Made by a program: the position numbers and the translations under genes. A stretch of DNA of 64,000 nt from positions 124,001 to 188,000 of the forward strand of contig JAJZUP010000004.1 in NCBI GenBank assembly GCA_021848465.1, written 5' to 3'. Under the pieces are notes generated by a model that was not told where the DNA came from, ran no database searches, and saw only the letters and a program-made list of their open reading frames with translations. Shown in pieces: positions 17,941 to 27,605 of this stretch (position 1 is its first letter; every line of letters begins with the position of its first letter). Origin of the DNA: Pseudomonadota bacterium (GTDB taxonomy: Bacteria > Pseudomonadota > Gammaproteobacteria > Burkholderiales > Gallionellaceae).

Positions 17941-18075
17941 TATTTTTCCTTGTCGAATTGAAAACAAATTACGTTTTTTTATAGGAATTATCTGGTTGTT
18001 AATAGAGTTGAGTTTGTGGCACTCCTGTCCCCGGGCGGCAATATAACATAGCCGGGGCGGATGTGTTTGACCGTG

Positions 18076-18375
18076 CTACGGAAGCACTTTCCTGAATGGT
18101 CGTACCGCCACATGCTGGTAGACGCCGGCGCTGACGTACGGGTCGGCATCGGCCCAGATCTGGGCTTCCTGCAACGAGGGGAATTCGGCAACGATCAGGC
18201 TGCCGGAAAAACCGGCTGCGCCGGGGTCGTTGGCATCGACGGACGGGAAGGGACCGGCCAGCAGCAGGCGTCCCTCATCCTGCATGGCTTGCAGGCGCTC
18301 CAGATGCGCCGGACGCGCGGCCTTGCGGCGCTCCAGGCTGTCCGGGACATCGTGGCCGATGATGGCGTAAAGCAT
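18076..18375 (-). CDS. yciI: YciI family protein
   Basis: A 99-residue single-domain protein of the YCII family (dimeric alpha/beta-barrel, ferredoxin-like). Recognisable features are [13 protein letters not shown], the [11 protein letters not shown] loop and [13 protein letters not shown] with conserved His and Asp residues. Biochemical function is poorly defined. Its start overlaps the stop of yciB by one base, so the two are translationally coupled; yciI lying next to yciB is a known arrangement. Confidence 0.88.
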   Translation of the reverse strand: MLYAIIGHDVPDSLERRKAARPAHLERLQAMQDEGRLLLAGPFPSVDANDPGAAGFSGSLIVAEFPSLQEAQIWADADPYVSAGVYQHVAVRPFRKVLP

Positions 18376-18920
18376 CAGGGTTTGTCGCCTTGCTCATCCT
18401 TCATGTAGCGGGCCAGCACAATGGCCTGCAACAGGATGAAGATCAGCATCAAGGTCATCGAGCCGAACAGCTTGAAGTCGACCCAGATGTCCATGCTGTA
18501 ATGGAAGGCGATATACAGGTTGAGGGCGCCCAGCATGGCAAAGAACAGGCCCCAGGCCAGGTTCAGGTAGTGCCAGACGTTGTTGGGCAGGTTGATCTTG
18601 GCTTGCAGCAGCAGGCGCATCAGGTTTTTGTCGAAGAACGCGCGCGAGAACAGGATTGCCACGGCAAAGAACCAGTACAGCGCGGTGGGCTTCCACTTGA
18701 TGAAGTTTTCGTTGTGGAAAAACAGGGTTGCGCCGCCGAAGACGGTGATGATTGCGAGGCTGACCCAGAGCATCTGGTCAACTTTGCCATTGCGCCACTT
18801 TTCCCAGGCTACTTGCAGCGCGGTGGCCACCATGGCTGCCGCAGTGGCAGGGTAGACACCAAACAACTTGAAGACAATGAAGAAAAGAAGAACCGGAAAC
18901 AGGTCAAATAAAATTCTCAT
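18375..18920 (-). CDS. yciB: Inner-membrane protein YciB (septation protein A family)
   Basis: A 181-residue polytopic inner-membrane protein with five to six hydrophobic helices. Family hallmarks include the N-terminal [23 protein letters not shown], and a C-terminal WVDFKLFG followed by a hydrophobic segment. YciB is implicated in cell-envelope synthesis and division. Length is standard. The gene follows msrB and couples to yciI. Confidence 0.93.
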   Translation of the reverse strand: MRILFDLFPVLLFFIVFKLFGVYPATAAAMVATALQVAWEKWRNGKVDQMLWVSLAIITVFGGATLFFHNENFIKWKPTALYWFFAVAILFSRAFFDKNLMRLLLQAKINLPNNVWHYLNLAWGLFFAMLGALNLYIAFHYSMDIWVDFKLFGSMTLMLIFILLQAIVLARYMKDEQGDKP

Positions 18921-18954
18921 GGGCGCGCATTATGCATACTCGCCCCGTATATGT

Positions 18955-19353
18955 CTAATTTCTGTCAAGAGCCAATGCGGTCGAGTTGATGCAGTAGCGC
19001 AGGCCGGTGGGCTCCGGGCCGTCCTCGAATACATGCCCGAGGTGGGCGTCGCAGCGCGCGCAACACACCTCGATGCGATCCATGTCCAGCGGGTCTTCGT
19101 CCTTGTAGACGACGGCTTCCTCGCGCACCGGCTGCCAAAAGCTGGGCCAACCGGTGCCGGACTCGTACTTGGTTTCCGAGTCGAACAGCGCTTCTCCGCA
19201 GCATACGCAGCGGTAGATGCCGATGTCGGTGCAGTCCCAGTACTCGCCGGAGAAGGCCAGCTCGGTGCCGCATTCGCGGCAGATTTCATACTGCTCCGGC
19301 GTCAGCTCTTCGCGCCATTCGGCATTGGTCTTGTCGAGCGGGTGTTTTTCCAT
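18955..19353 (-). CDS. msrB: Peptide-methionine (R)-S-oxide reductase
   Basis: A 132-residue MsrB that repairs R-methionine sulfoxide in proteins. It has the structural zinc cysteines (C-X2-C in the ECGTELAF and CVCCGEALF region and in [10 protein letters not shown]), the GTGWPSFW substrate loop and the catalytic Cys in RYCINS. There is no signal peptide, so it is cytosolic. It starts five bases after phoH and belongs to the same run as the bcp peroxiredoxin, an oxidative-repair grouping. Confidence 0.95.
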   Translation of the reverse strand: MEKHPLDKTNAEWREELTPEQYEICRECGTELAFSGEYWDCTDIGIYRCVCCGEALFDSETKYESGTGWPSFWQPVREEAVVYKDEDPLDMDRIEVCCARCDAHLGHVFEDGPEPTGLRYCINSTALALDRN

Positions 19354-19358
19354 CGCTG

Positions 19359-20783
19359 TTATAGTACCTCGGCGGCGTGGTCGGCCAGGCGCGAACGCTC
19401 GCCGCGCTGCAACGTGACATGGCCGCTATGCTCCCAGCCCTTGAAGCGATCGACCACATAGGTCAGGCCGGAGCTGCCTTCAGTCAGGTACGGTGTGTCG
19501 ATCTGCGCAATGTTGCCCATGCAGACCACCTTGGTGCCCGGGCCGGCGCGGGTAATCAGGGTTTTCATCTGCTTCGGCGTGAGGTTCTGCGCTTCGTCGA
19601 TGATCAGGTATTTGTTCAGGAAGGTGCGGCCGCGCATGAAGTTCAGCGACTTGATCTTGATGCGGCTGCGGATCAGGTCGCGCGTGGCGGCGCGGCCCCA
19701 TTCGCCGCCTTCTTCGTCGGACTTGTTCAGCACGTCGAGGTTGTCGTCCAACGCGCCCATCCAGGGCGACATTTTTTCTTCTTCGGTACCGGGCAGGAAG
19801 CCGATGTCCTCGCCCACCGGCACGGTGACGCGGGTCATGATGATTTCGGAGTAGATTTTGTGCTCGAGCACCTGCATCAGGCCGGCGGCCAGCGTCAGCA
19901 GGGTCTTGCCGGTGCCGGCCTGGCCCAGCAGCGTGACGAAATCGATTTCCGGGTTCATCAGCAGGTTCAGCACGAAATTCTGTTCGCGGTTGCGCGCGGT
20001 GATGCCCCAGATCGCATTCTTGCTATGGGTGTAGTCGGTCAGGGTGCGCAAGGTCGCGGAGTTGCCGTCCTGCGCGGCAACCACTGCATAAAACGGCTTT
20101 TCCGCGTTGTCCTGGAATACGAATTCATTCACCAGCAGGTCGCGGCACAGCGGTCCCTTGATCTGGTAATAGTTATGCCCGGCCTGGCTGCCCGACTGCA
20201 TATCTTTGCCGTGGGTATCCCAGAAATCCGCGGGGAGCTCTTTCATGCCGGTGTACAGCAGGTCGGAATCTTCCAGCACTTTGTCATTGAAGTAATCCTG
20301 CGCTTCCAGCCCGAGTGCACGCGCCTTGATGCGCATGTTGATGTCTTTACTGACCAGGATGACCGGGCGCTTGGGCTGCTGGCGATGCAGGTAGGCCACC
20401 ACGCCGAGGATGGCGTTGTCGGCTTTGCCGTGCGCCATGTTTTCCGGCAGCTCGTGCGAGATGAGTTCGGTCTGCAGGAACAGGCGTCCGGTCGAGCTCT
20501 TGTTGCCTTGTGCCTCAAGCGAGACGCCTTCCTCCATATTGTCCGAAGTGCTGACCAGCGAATCGAGGAAGCGGCTGGCCTGGCGCGCGTTGCGCGCAAC
20601 TTCGGTCATCCCCTTCTTGTTGTTGTCGAGCTCTTCCAGCACGAATATGGGCAGGTAGACATCATGCTCTTCAAAGCGGAACAGGCTGGTCGGGTCGTGC
20701 ATCAGCACATTGGTGTCCAGCACAAACAGTTTGGTATCGGTATTCCTTCTGCTGGGCGTTGCTGCTGCTTTGCGAGTCGACAT
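19359..20783 (-). CDS. PhoH family protein with N-terminal PIN domain
   Basis: A 474-residue protein. Residues ~18-150 form a PIN nuclease domain ([27 protein letters not shown]). Residues ~240-470 form the PhoH ATPase domain with Walker A GQAGTGKT, Walker B IIDEAQN and a downstream [11 protein letters not shown] segment. PIN-PhoH (YlaK-type) proteins are probable ATP-dependent RNA helicase-nucleases. AAAGGAAC precedes the ATG. It begins nine bases after the bcp stop. Confidence 0.92.
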   Translation of the reverse strand: MSTRKAAATPSRRNTDTKLFVLDTNVLMHDPTSLFRFEEHDVYLPIFVLEELDNNKKGMTEVARNARQASRFLDSLVSTSDNMEEGVSLEAQGNKSSTGRLFLQTELISHELPENMAHGKADNAILGVVAYLHRQQPKRPVILVSKDINMRIKARALGLEAQDYFNDKVLEDSDLLYTGMKELPADFWDTHGKDMQSGSQAGHNYYQIKGPLCRDLLVNEFVFQDNAEKPFYAVVAAQDGNSATLRTLTDYTHSKNAIWGITARNREQNFVLNLLMNPEIDFVTLLGQAGTGKTLLTLAAGLMQVLEHKIYSEIIMTRVTVPVGEDIGFLPGTEEEKMSPWMGALDDNLDVLNKSDEEGGEWGRAATRDLIRSRIKIKSLNFMRGRTFLNKYLIIDEAQNLTPKQMKTLITRAGPGTKVVCMGNIAQIDTPYLTEGSSGLTYVVDRFKGWEHSGHVTLQRGERSRLADHAAEVL

Positions 20784-20792
20784 GGGGTTCCT

Positions 20793-21272
20793 TTACAGGG
20801 ATTGGACGAAAGAGAGGACTTCCTGGGCGTGGCCGTCGGCCTTGAGGCCGCGCCACTCCTTGCGGATATTGCCGTTGCGGTCGAGCACGAAGGTGCTGCG
20901 TTCGATGCCGCGCACATCCTTGCCGTACATTTTTTTCATCTTGATCACGCCGAACAACCCGCACGCCAGCTCGTCCGCATCCGACAGCAATTCGAACGGC
21001 AGCGTGAATTTGCTCTTGAAGCCCTCATGCGACTTGATGCTGTCGCGCGAAACGCCGACGACTTCACTGTCGGCCTGTTTGAATGCGGCGTACAGGTCGC
21101 GGAACTGCTGGGCCTCGGTGGTGCAGCCCGGCGTGTTGTCCTTGGGATAAAAATAAATTACCAATGACTTGGAGCGGAGCGGGTAGAGCTGGAAAGGATG
21201 ATCGCCCGTTGAGGGCAGCGAAAAATCCGGCACTTTAGGCGACTGCGTGGTTCCTGCTGCGATATTTGACAT
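20793..21272 (-). CDS. bcp: Peroxiredoxin of the Bcp/PrxQ family
   Basis: A 159-residue thiol peroxidase that reduces hydrogen and organic peroxides. The peroxidatic C50 lies in PKDNTPGCTTEA. The resolving Cys found five residues later in E. coli Bcp is absent here (GCTTEAQQF); C104 in ELACGLFG could be an alternative resolving residue in helix 3. The start at 21272 is preceded by TTGGAGT; the longer frame upstream is unlikely. It heads a run with phoH and msrB. Confidence 0.93.
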   Translation of the reverse strand: MSNIAAGTTQSPKVPDFSLPSTGDHPFQLYPLRSKSLVIYFYPKDNTPGCTTEAQQFRDLYAAFKQADSEVVGVSRDSIKSHEGFKSKFTLPFELLSDADELACGLFGVIKMKKMYGKDVRGIERSTFVLDRNGNIRKEWRGLKADGHAQEVLSFVQSL

Positions 21273-21407
21273 GCATGACTCCAATAATTCTGGATGCATT
21301 GTTGTCAAATTTGGCCGGTTAGGCAAGCCTTACTCATGCATGTTCTGCGGCGTAAAGCGTTTTTCCTGCGCGATCAAGTTGTTGCCAAGATGGCGCGCAA
21401 TGAATGC

Positions 21408-21947
21408 TCACTCGGACAGAGGCCATTCGATGTCTACGCGTCCACAGTTGGGCACGGCAGCGAATACCTCTGCTTCGGCCGAAGTTGTCCAGGCCTTGGC
21501 GGCGAGAATCGGATTTTCGTGCGACACCAGGATGATGCGTCCCTGCGGGTGGCGCATGACAACATCGTCGAGGAAATTGCGCAGGCGCTCCATCTGTTCG
21601 AGGAAGGTTTCGCCGTACGGCGTTTTGTAGTGCAGCGGGTTGCGGCGCACCTCATCGTTGAAGATATGCACAGGATGGCCGTCCAGGCCGGATTTGCGCT
21701 CATTCAGGCGCGCGTCAACCTGCGGAATCAGCGGCATGCCGCGCAGCAGGATGGCGAGCGTCTGTTGCGCGCGTAGAAATTCGGAAACATAGGCGTGAGT
21801 GAATTGCTCATGGGCAATGGCCGTTGCCAAGGCCTCGGCCTGGGCGATGCCGCGCGCCGTCAGGTTGACCGGTTTGCGCGGGTCGTCGCTGATGAAATTG
21901 CCGACGTTGGCTTCGCTCTCGCCATGCCGGATCAAGGTAACCCTCAT
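21408..21947 (-). CDS. Histidine phosphatase family protein
   Basis: A 179-residue phosphoglycerate-mutase-like phosphatase. The catalytic RHGE is at residues 7-10, a second conserved segment (YVSEFLRAQQT) supplies the phosphate-binding Arg, and VSHENPI holds the second catalytic His. Substrate is not predictable. It starts three bases after the preceding hypothetical gene. Confidence 0.88.
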   Translation of the reverse strand: MRVTLIRHGESEANVGNFISDDPRKPVNLTARGIAQAEALATAIAHEQFTHAYVSEFLRAQQTLAILLRGMPLIPQVDARLNERKSGLDGHPVHIFNDEVRRNPLHYKTPYGETFLEQMERLRNFLDDVVMRHPQGRIILVSHENPILAAKAWTTSAEAEVFAAVPNCGRVDIEWPLSE

Positions 21948-21950
21948 CTG

Positions 21951-22442
21951 CTACAACACCGAGACGGTGATGCCGCGCTGCTGAGCGGTCTCGATGACGG
22001 TGCTACGGATGAGGGCATTCAATCCCTCATCCGGGCTGCTCACGGCCGACATCCCGGCAAGGGTATTGCCGGTAAACGCCAGAATGTCGTGACGCCGCAT
22101 ATCCGCACTGTCGGACGGCGAACCGGTGGCCTGGAAATACAGCATGCCGTTGCGCTGCGTGATGGCAAGCAGGTAGAAATCCTTGCCATGGGCAGTGACT
22201 TCCTTGTCGCGTACTTCAAAGCACAGTGTGTCGCTGTTTGCCGCCAATGCGGCCGGGCTGCCGAGACGTTTGGCAATATCCTCGATGAAGGGTTGTGCCA
22301 GGTTGATCTGCGGCGCCAGTGTCACGTGGTATTGGCCGGGGCGCTGGATGACCAGCGGGTTGTTCAGCGGTGGGGTTTTGCCGGGACGGAAAAAGATCAG
22401 GAACAGGACGGAAAGGGTGATGATGGTGAGCGTTTCTATCAT
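21951..22442 (-). CDS. Hypothetical protein with N-terminal membrane anchor
   Basis: A 163-residue protein I do not recognise. One hydrophobic helix (about 4-19) is followed by a soluble alpha/beta-looking domain with a conserved-looking core (QYHVTLAPQINLAQPFIEDIAKRLG, MLYFQATG). It is just upstream of, and likely cotranscribed with, the histidine phosphatase. Confidence 0.65.
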   Translation of the reverse strand: MIETLTIITLSVLFLIFFRPGKTPPLNNPLVIQRPGQYHVTLAPQINLAQPFIEDIAKRLGSPAALAANSDTLCFEVRDKEVTAHGKDFYLLAITQRNGMLYFQATGSPSDSADMRRHDILAFTGNTLAGMSAVSSPDEGLNALIRSTVIETAQQRGITVSVL

Positions 22443-22726
22443 GTATTTATCCTTAATTCGTTTTCATAACCAGCCTCCGGCAGCAGTGCGGGGTGCGAGC
22501 ACCGCTCGCATGGGCTTGGGCAGTGAGACTCCGTAGCGGGCAGCCAGAACAGGTGTTACCCGAAAGTGCCCGAAGAAATGATTCCTGCCGTAATGCTAAC
22601 ACGAAGAGTACAGGTGCAAGCCTTGCCGCGCATGCCTTCCGGAGCGCTATTCGTGGCGCGTCGGCCGCAGTTCGTTAAGTGTAACCGCCGATATGTATAA
22701 TCTGCGTCAATAAACTGGGAGGCGTA
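22443..22726. other. Non-coding divergent intergenic region
   Basis: About 280 bases between divergently transcribed genes. I see no convincing reading frame. A consensus -10 hexamer TATAAT at 22696-22701 lies 25 bases before the antiporter ATG, with only a weak -35 match. GGGAGGCG serves as ribosome-binding site. Confidence 0.5.
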
Positions 22727-23953
22727 ATGGCGGCGACGATACTGATTATCGGTTTGATGGTTTTTTTTGCACACTTTCTGTCATTGCAGTTCGGCAAGAC
22801 GCATATTCCTGACGTACTGGTGCTGATGCTGGTCGGCATCATCGTGGGGCCGCTGCTGGGGTTTGTGACGCCGGAGGATTTCGGCAAGATGGGGTCGTTG
22901 ATCGCCACCATTGCCTTGGTTGTCATCCTGTTCGAAAGCGGCACCTCGCTCGACCTCGACGTACTGGGAAAATCAGTGGCGACCACCGGCATATTGAGCC
23001 TTGTCTGTTTTGCCGTCACTACAGCCATTGTCGCCGCAGTCGGAATGACGGTGATGGGGCTGGGTGTATTGCCGGCGTTCCTGATGGGGGTCACGCTCGG
23101 CGGGACCTCGTCGGCTGTCGTTATCCCGATGGTGAATGCACTGCGGCTGTCGGAAAAGCCCAGCACAGTGTTGGTGCTGGAGTCCGCGCTGACGGACGTG
23201 CTGTGTATCGTCGGGGTGTTCGCACTGTTGCAAATCTATACCCAGGGCGGTGTGCAGCCGGGGCGGCTGGTGGGGGGCGTGCTTTCCGCACTGATTTTTG
23301 CGGCAGTGATCGGCATGCTGGGCGGCATCGGCTGGTTGCTGGTGCTGGGCAAGGTGCGCGATTTCCCGAATACGATCTCGTCCACGCTGGCCTACGTGTT
23401 TATCGTGTACGGCATCACCGAGTTGCTCGGTTTCTCCGGCGCGATTGCCGCGCTGACCTTGGGAATTTCGCTGACCAATTACGAAAAATTCGGCCTGCGC
23501 CATATCCAGCAACTGGATCGCAAGATTGAGCCATTGAATGAAATCGATCTGACGTTTTACCGCGAGGCGGTGTTCCTGCTGAAGACCTACTTCTTCGTTT
23601 ATCTGGGTACCTCCATTCACTTCGGCGAGGCTCAGCTGGTCGCGACGGCTTTGCTGATTGTGGTGCTGGTATTTGTCATGCGCGTGCTGTTGACGAAATT
23701 CGTGATGAGGGAGCCGGAATTTTCGTTGCGCGACGCGGCCGTCACCTCAATGATGGCGCCCAAGGGGCTGGCCGCTGCGGTGCTGGCGTCCTTGCCGCTG
23801 CAATATGGCGTGTCCGGCGGCGAGGCGATCCGCGATACCACGTATATGGTGGTGCTGGTCAGCATTACCTTTACGGCCGTGCTGGTGATGACCTATCCAT
23901 TGCCGACGGTACAGAAGCTCTACAGCCGGGTATTGCGCAAGCCCATGCCCTGA
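22727..23953 (+). CDS. CPA2-type cation:proton antiporter
   Basis: A 408-residue integral membrane protein with about 12 helices. It has the KefB/NhaP-like CPA2 features VLVLMLVGIIVGPLLG, LFESGTSLDLD, and GVTLGGTSSAVVIPM. It ends after the transmembrane domain, so the TrkA-N/RCK regulatory domains seen in KefB/C are absent. Exchange of Na+ or K+ for protons is expected; ion specificity cannot be read. A P-type ATPase gene follows 25 bases later, so the two may form one ion-homeostasis unit. Confidence 0.88.
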   Translation: MAATILIIGLMVFFAHFLSLQFGKTHIPDVLVLMLVGIIVGPLLGFVTPEDFGKMGSLIATIALVVILFESGTSLDLDVLGKSVATTGILSLVCFAVTTAIVAAVGMTVMGLGVLPAFLMGVTLGGTSSAVVIPMVNALRLSEKPSTVLVLESALTDVLCIVGVFALLQIYTQGGVQPGRLVGGVLSALIFAAVIGMLGGIGWLLVLGKVRDFPNTISSTLAYVFIVYGITELLGFSGAIAALTLGISLTNYEKFGLRHIQQLDRKIEPLNEIDLTFYREAVFLLKTYFFVYLGTSIHFGEAQLVATALLIVVLVFVMRVLLTKFVMREPEFSLRDAAVTSMMAPKGLAAAVLASLPLQYGVSGGEAIRDTTYMVVLVSITFTAVLVMTYPLPTVQKLYSRVLRKPMP

Positions 23954-23978
23954 CGGGTTTTTACAGGCGAGGCAGGAA

Positions 23979-26681
23979 ATGAACGCAGACGGCATACAGG
24001 AAGCAGTTCCGGCCACGCCGGAGTGGCACAGCATGCATGCGCATGAAGTGTTTGCTGCGCTGGGGGCTGCGCCAAGCGGGCTGTCCGCCGATGATGCGGC
24101 AGCCCGGCTACAGCGCCATGGCGAAAACCGCCTGCCCGCCGCGCAGCGCGAAAGTTTGCTGCAGCGTTTTTTCGCACAATTCCGTAATGTCCTGATCTAC
24201 GTGCTGCTGGTGTCGGCCGGCATCACCGCACTATTGAGCCATTGGGTGGATTGCGGCGTGATTGTCGGGGTCGTGCTGATCAATGCCATCATCGGCGTGA
24301 TCCAGGAGGGCAAGGCCGAGCGTGCGCTGGATGCGATACGCAATATGCTGTCGCTGAATGCCGTGGTTTTGCGCGACGGTCGCCGCCATGAAATTCCTGC
24401 TACGCGGCTGGTGCCGGGCGATGTTGTATTGCTGGCCTCGGGAGACAAGGTTCCTGCCGACCTGCGCCTGGTCGAGGTGCGCCAGTTGCGCGTGGACGAA
24501 GCGGCGTTGACCGGCGAATCGCAACCAGTGGACAAGGATGCGGCAACGCTGGGGCGCCAGGCCCTGCTGGCGGACCGCCGCTGCATGGCCTATTCGGGCA
24601 CGCTGGTGGTGTATGGGCTGGCGCGTGGCGTGGTGGTGGCGACCGGCGCGCATACCCAGATCGGGCGCATCAGCAAACTGATTGCTGCGGTGGACAACCT
24701 GGAAACGCCGTTGCTGCGCCAGATGGCCGGCTTCGGCAGGCAGTTGACCGTGGCGATCCTGCTGGTGTCGGCGGCGACTTTCCTGGTCGGCGTGGCCTGG
24801 CGCGGCTATGGCTGGGCGGAAATGTTTCTCGCCACGGTAGGTATTGCCGTGGCCGCGATTCCCGAGGGGCTGCCTGCGGTGATGACCATCACGCTGGCGA
24901 TCGGCGTGCAGCGCATGGCGCGGCGCCACGCGATTATCCGCAAGCTCGCGGCGGTGGAAACGCTGGGCGCGGTGACCGTGATCTGCTCCGACAAGACCGG
25001 CACCCTGACGCGCAACGAAATGACGGTGCAGCGCGTCATCACGGCACAACAGGCTTTCGAGGTCAGCGGCAGCGGCTACGCACCGCAGGGCGGTTTTGCG
25101 TTGGCGGGCAAGGAGGCTTTTGTTGCGGATTTTCCCGAGCTGGTGGAGTTGGGGCGCGCCGCCTTGCTGTGCAACGATGCCGAGCTGCACGCTCAGGGGG
25201 GCGAGTGGCAGATTGCCGGCGACCCGACCGAGGCAGCCTTGTTGACGCTGTCCGCCAAAGCCGGGCTGGACCTGGCTTTTGAGCGCAAGGTGTTCCGCCG
25301 TAGCGACCAGATTCCGTTTGAGTCGCAGCATCGCTACATGGCGACGCTGCACCATGACCTGGAAGGGCGCGCGTTCATCTTCCTGAAAGGCGCGCCGGAG
25401 CGTGTATTCGAGGTTTGCCAATATGAGCGGTCGGCAGGCGAGGACGTCGCGCTGAATCCTGCGCACTGGCAAGTGGCGATGCACGATGCCGCGCAACAGG
25501 GATTGCGCTTGCTGGCGGTGGCGATGCGCAGAGGTGCCGCGCAACAGGCGACGCTCGATTTCACTGATATGCATGGTTTTACGTTGCTGGGGGTGCTGGC
25601 CATCGGCGACCCGCCGCGCGATGAGGCGCTGGTTTCAGTGGCGCGCTGCCGTGCTGCTGGCATTTCCGTAAAGATGATTACCGGCGACCACCTGGAGACT
25701 GCCCGTGCGATTGGCGCGCGCTTTGGTTTCCACACCGGCAATGCCTTGACCGGGAGCGACATCGAAAGCATGGATGCGCAGGCATTGCGCCAGGCCGTGC
25801 GCGAGGCGGAAATTTTTGCGCGCGCCAGCCCGGAGCACAAGCTTGCGCTGGTGCAGGCAATGCAGGCCAATGGCAGCGTGGTGGCGATGACCGGCGACGG
25901 CGTCAATGACGCACCGGCGCTGAAGCGCGCCGATGTCGGCGTGGCGATGGGGGCCAAAGGCACCGAGGCCGCACGCGAGGCGGCAGGCATGGTGCTGGCG
26001 GACGACAACTTTGCCTCGATAGACGCCGCAGTCGAAGAGGGACGTACGGTATACGACAACCTGAAAAAATCCGTCGTCTTCATCCTGCCGACCAATGGCG
26101 GCGAGGCTGCCGTGATCATCGCGGCGATCCTGTTCGGCCTGCAGTTGCCGATCACGCCGGTGCAGATACTCTGGGTGAACATGACCACGGCGGTGACACT
26201 GGCGCTGGCCTTGTCGTTCGAGCCTTCCGAAAGCGGCGTGATGCGCCGCATGCCGCGCGACCCGCGCGCACCGATGCTGGACCGCTTCCTGCTGTGGCGC
26301 ATCGTGCTGGTGTCGCTGCTGATGGTGGCGGGCGGGATCGGCTTTTTCCTGTGGGAGCAGGCGCATGGGGCGAGCATCGAGGCGGCGCGCACGATTGCCG
26401 TGAATGCACTGGTGGTGGGAGAGGTGTTCTACCTGTTCAATTGCCGTTACCTGCGTGCGCCGGTGTATGGGCTGCAAGGGTTCGCTTCGCGTCCCGTGCT
26501 GATTGCCATTGCCGTGGTGATGAGCCTGCAATTGCTGTTTACCTATCTGCCGTTGTTCCAGCACCTGTTCGGCACGGCAGGCATCGAGCTTGCCGCATGG
26601 TGGCGCATCCTGCTGTTCGGGCTGGGCCTGTTTATCGTGGTGGAGCTGGAAAAAGCCTGGCTGCGCCGCTCGGACAGATAA
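23979..26681 (+). CDS. P2-type cation-transporting ATPase
   Basis: A 900-residue pump with the P-type order: N-terminal cation-ATPase domain, M1-M2, actuator domain (LTGESQPVDK), M3-M4 with IPEGLP, phosphorylation domain (D338 in DKTGTLT), nucleotide domain (FLKGAPERVF), hinge GDGVNDAPALKRADVGVAMG and M5-M10. The family is Ca2+/Na+/H+ type (PacL-like). M6 reads NMTTAVTLALAL rather than the NLVTDG of sarcoplasmic Ca2+ pumps, so Ca2+ specificity is doubtful. No N-terminal metal-binding CxxC is present, so it is not a heavy-metal pump. Confidence 0.92.
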   Translation: MNADGIQEAVPATPEWHSMHAHEVFAALGAAPSGLSADDAAARLQRHGENRLPAAQRESLLQRFFAQFRNVLIYVLLVSAGITALLSHWVDCGVIVGVVLINAIIGVIQEGKAERALDAIRNMLSLNAVVLRDGRRHEIPATRLVPGDVVLLASGDKVPADLRLVEVRQLRVDEAALTGESQPVDKDAATLGRQALLADRRCMAYSGTLVVYGLARGVVVATGAHTQIGRISKLIAAVDNLETPLLRQMAGFGRQLTVAILLVSAATFLVGVAWRGYGWAEMFLATVGIAVAAIPEGLPAVMTITLAIGVQRMARRHAIIRKLAAVETLGAVTVICSDKTGTLTRNEMTVQRVITAQQAFEVSGSGYAPQGGFALAGKEAFVADFPELVELGRAALLCNDAELHAQGGEWQIAGDPTEAALLTLSAKAGLDLAFERKVFRRSDQIPFESQHRYMATLHHDLEGRAFIFLKGAPERVFEVCQYERSAGEDVALNPAHWQVAMHDAAQQGLRLLAVAMRRGAAQQATLDFTDMHGFTLLGVLAIGDPPRDEALVSVARCRAAGISVKMITGDHLETARAIGARFGFHTGNALTGSDIESMDAQALRQAVREAEIFARASPEHKLALVQAMQANGSVVAMTGDGVNDAPALKRADVGVAMGAKGTEAAREAAGMVLADDNFASIDAAVEEGRTVYDNLKKSVVFILPTNGGEAAVIIAAILFGLQLPITPVQILWVNMTTAVTLALALSFEPSESGVMRRMPRDPRAPMLDRFLLWRIVLVSLLMVAGGIGFFLWEQAHGASIEAARTIAVNALVVGEVFYLFNCRYLRAPVYGLQGFASRPVLIAIAVVMSLQLLFTYLPLFQHLFGTAGIELAAWWRILLFGLGLFIVVELEKAWLRRSDR

Positions 26682-26716
26682 GCAATGCGGCCAATTCCTG
26701 CTTGCGGCTGATTTAA

Positions 26717-26738
26717 TATTTCCATAATATTGGAAATA
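26717..26738. promoter_or_regulatory. Palindromic operator of the ars operon
   Basis: Perfect 8-base arms (TATTTCCA and TGGAAATA) flank a 6-base A/T spacer, 24 bases before the arsR start. Position and A/T-rich dyad fit an ArsR-type repressor site covering the promoter. Confidence 0.7.
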
Positions 26739-26762
26739 TAGAATAATTCGGGCGGAGGGAAA

Positions 26763-27080
26763 ATGAAAGTCATAGAGGCGGTTGAAGCCCTGGCGGCATT
26801 GGCGCAGGAGTCGCGGCTGGTGTTATTTCGCATGCTGGTGCAGGCCGGGAAGGACGGGGTGAGCGCGGGCGAGTTGTCGGAGAAGCTGGGCATTCCGCCG
26901 GCCACCCTGTCTTTCCACTTGAAGACGTTGGTGCACGCGAAGCTGGTCAAATCGCGCACGGAAGGGCGCTTTGTGATTTACAGCGCAAATTATGCGGGTA
27001 TGGACAAGCTGATTGCCTACCTGACCGAACATTGTTGCGCCGGCGATGCCGCGCAATGTGCGCCGGTCAAGAAATGTTGA
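26763..27080 (+). CDS. arsR: ArsR-family metalloregulatory repressor
   Basis: A 105-residue winged-helix repressor. The recognition region reads LSEKLGIPPATLSFHLKTLVHAKLV. The cysteines are C-terminal (EHCC ... QC ... KKC) rather than in the ELCVCDL helix of classical ArsR, indicating an As(III) site of the alternative C-terminal type. GGAGGGA precedes the ATG. It leads an operon with arsC, a CMD-family gene and acr3, and probably represses it through the dyad at 26717-26738. Confidence 0.9.
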   Translation: MKVIEAVEALAALAQESRLVLFRMLVQAGKDGVSAGELSEKLGIPPATLSFHLKTLVHAKLVKSRTEGRFVIYSANYAGMDKLIAYLTEHCCAGDAAQCAPVKKC

Positions 27081-27098
27081 GATGAAAGGAAAGTGCGA

Positions 27099-27596
27099 AT
27101 GAGTGAAAAGACCTATAACGTGCTGGTGTTGTGCACCGGGAATTCGGCGCGCAGCATCCTCGGTGAAGTGCTGTTCAATGCCTTGGGCAAGGGACGGTTC
27201 AAGGCATACAGCGCGGGTAGCAAACCGGCCGGAAGAGTGAATCCCGGTGCGCTGGAATGGTTGCAGGCGAATGGCTACGGCACGGAAGGACTGCGCAGCA
27301 AGAGCTGGGACGAATTTGCCGCGCCGGGCGCGCCGGAGTTCGATTTCGTCTTTACCGTGTGCGACAACGCGGCGGGCGAGGTGTGCCCGGTCTGGTATGG
27401 CGCACCCGTTACCGCGCACTGGGGCATCCCTGATCCGGCGCATGTCGAAGGCGATGAAGCGCGGCGGGCTGCATTCAGGAAAGCCGCCGGACAATTGACC
27501 CGGCGCATCCAGTTGTTCATGGCGCTGCCGATTGAAAAGCTCGATGCCATGTCCCTGAAAGAGAAGCTGGACGAAATCGGGCGCACCCGGGATTAA
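27099..27596 (+). CDS. arsC: Arsenate reductase, LMW-phosphatase fold
   Basis: A 165-residue enzyme reducing As(V) to As(III). The P-loop CTGNSARS starts at C12, and C88 and C96 (FTVCDNAAGEVCPVW) match the redox pair of thioredoxin-coupled ArsC, with slightly wider spacing than in the staphylococcal enzyme. AAAGGA lies before the ATG at 27099; a GTG two codons upstream is less likely. It is the second gene of the ars operon. Confidence 0.92.
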   Translation: MSEKTYNVLVLCTGNSARSILGEVLFNALGKGRFKAYSAGSKPAGRVNPGALEWLQANGYGTEGLRSKSWDEFAAPGAPEFDFVFTVCDNAAGEVCPVWYGAPVTAHWGIPDPAHVEGDEARRAAFRKAAGQLTRRIQLFMALPIEKLDAMSLKEKLDEIGRTRD

Positions 27597-27605
27597 GGGG
27601 CGGGC

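Noticed and set aside
18031-18058. CCCCGG...CCGGGG inverted repeat as a terminator
   Set aside because: The loop is long (about 17 bases) and there is no T-run; it is not convincing as an intrinsic terminator.
19377-21167. A 596-residue plus-strand open frame
   Set aside because: Antisense shadow of phoH and bcp, both clearly real on the minus strand.
22493-22678. Short open frame upstream of the antiporter
   Set aside because: No ribosome-binding site and no coding character; treated as intergenic.
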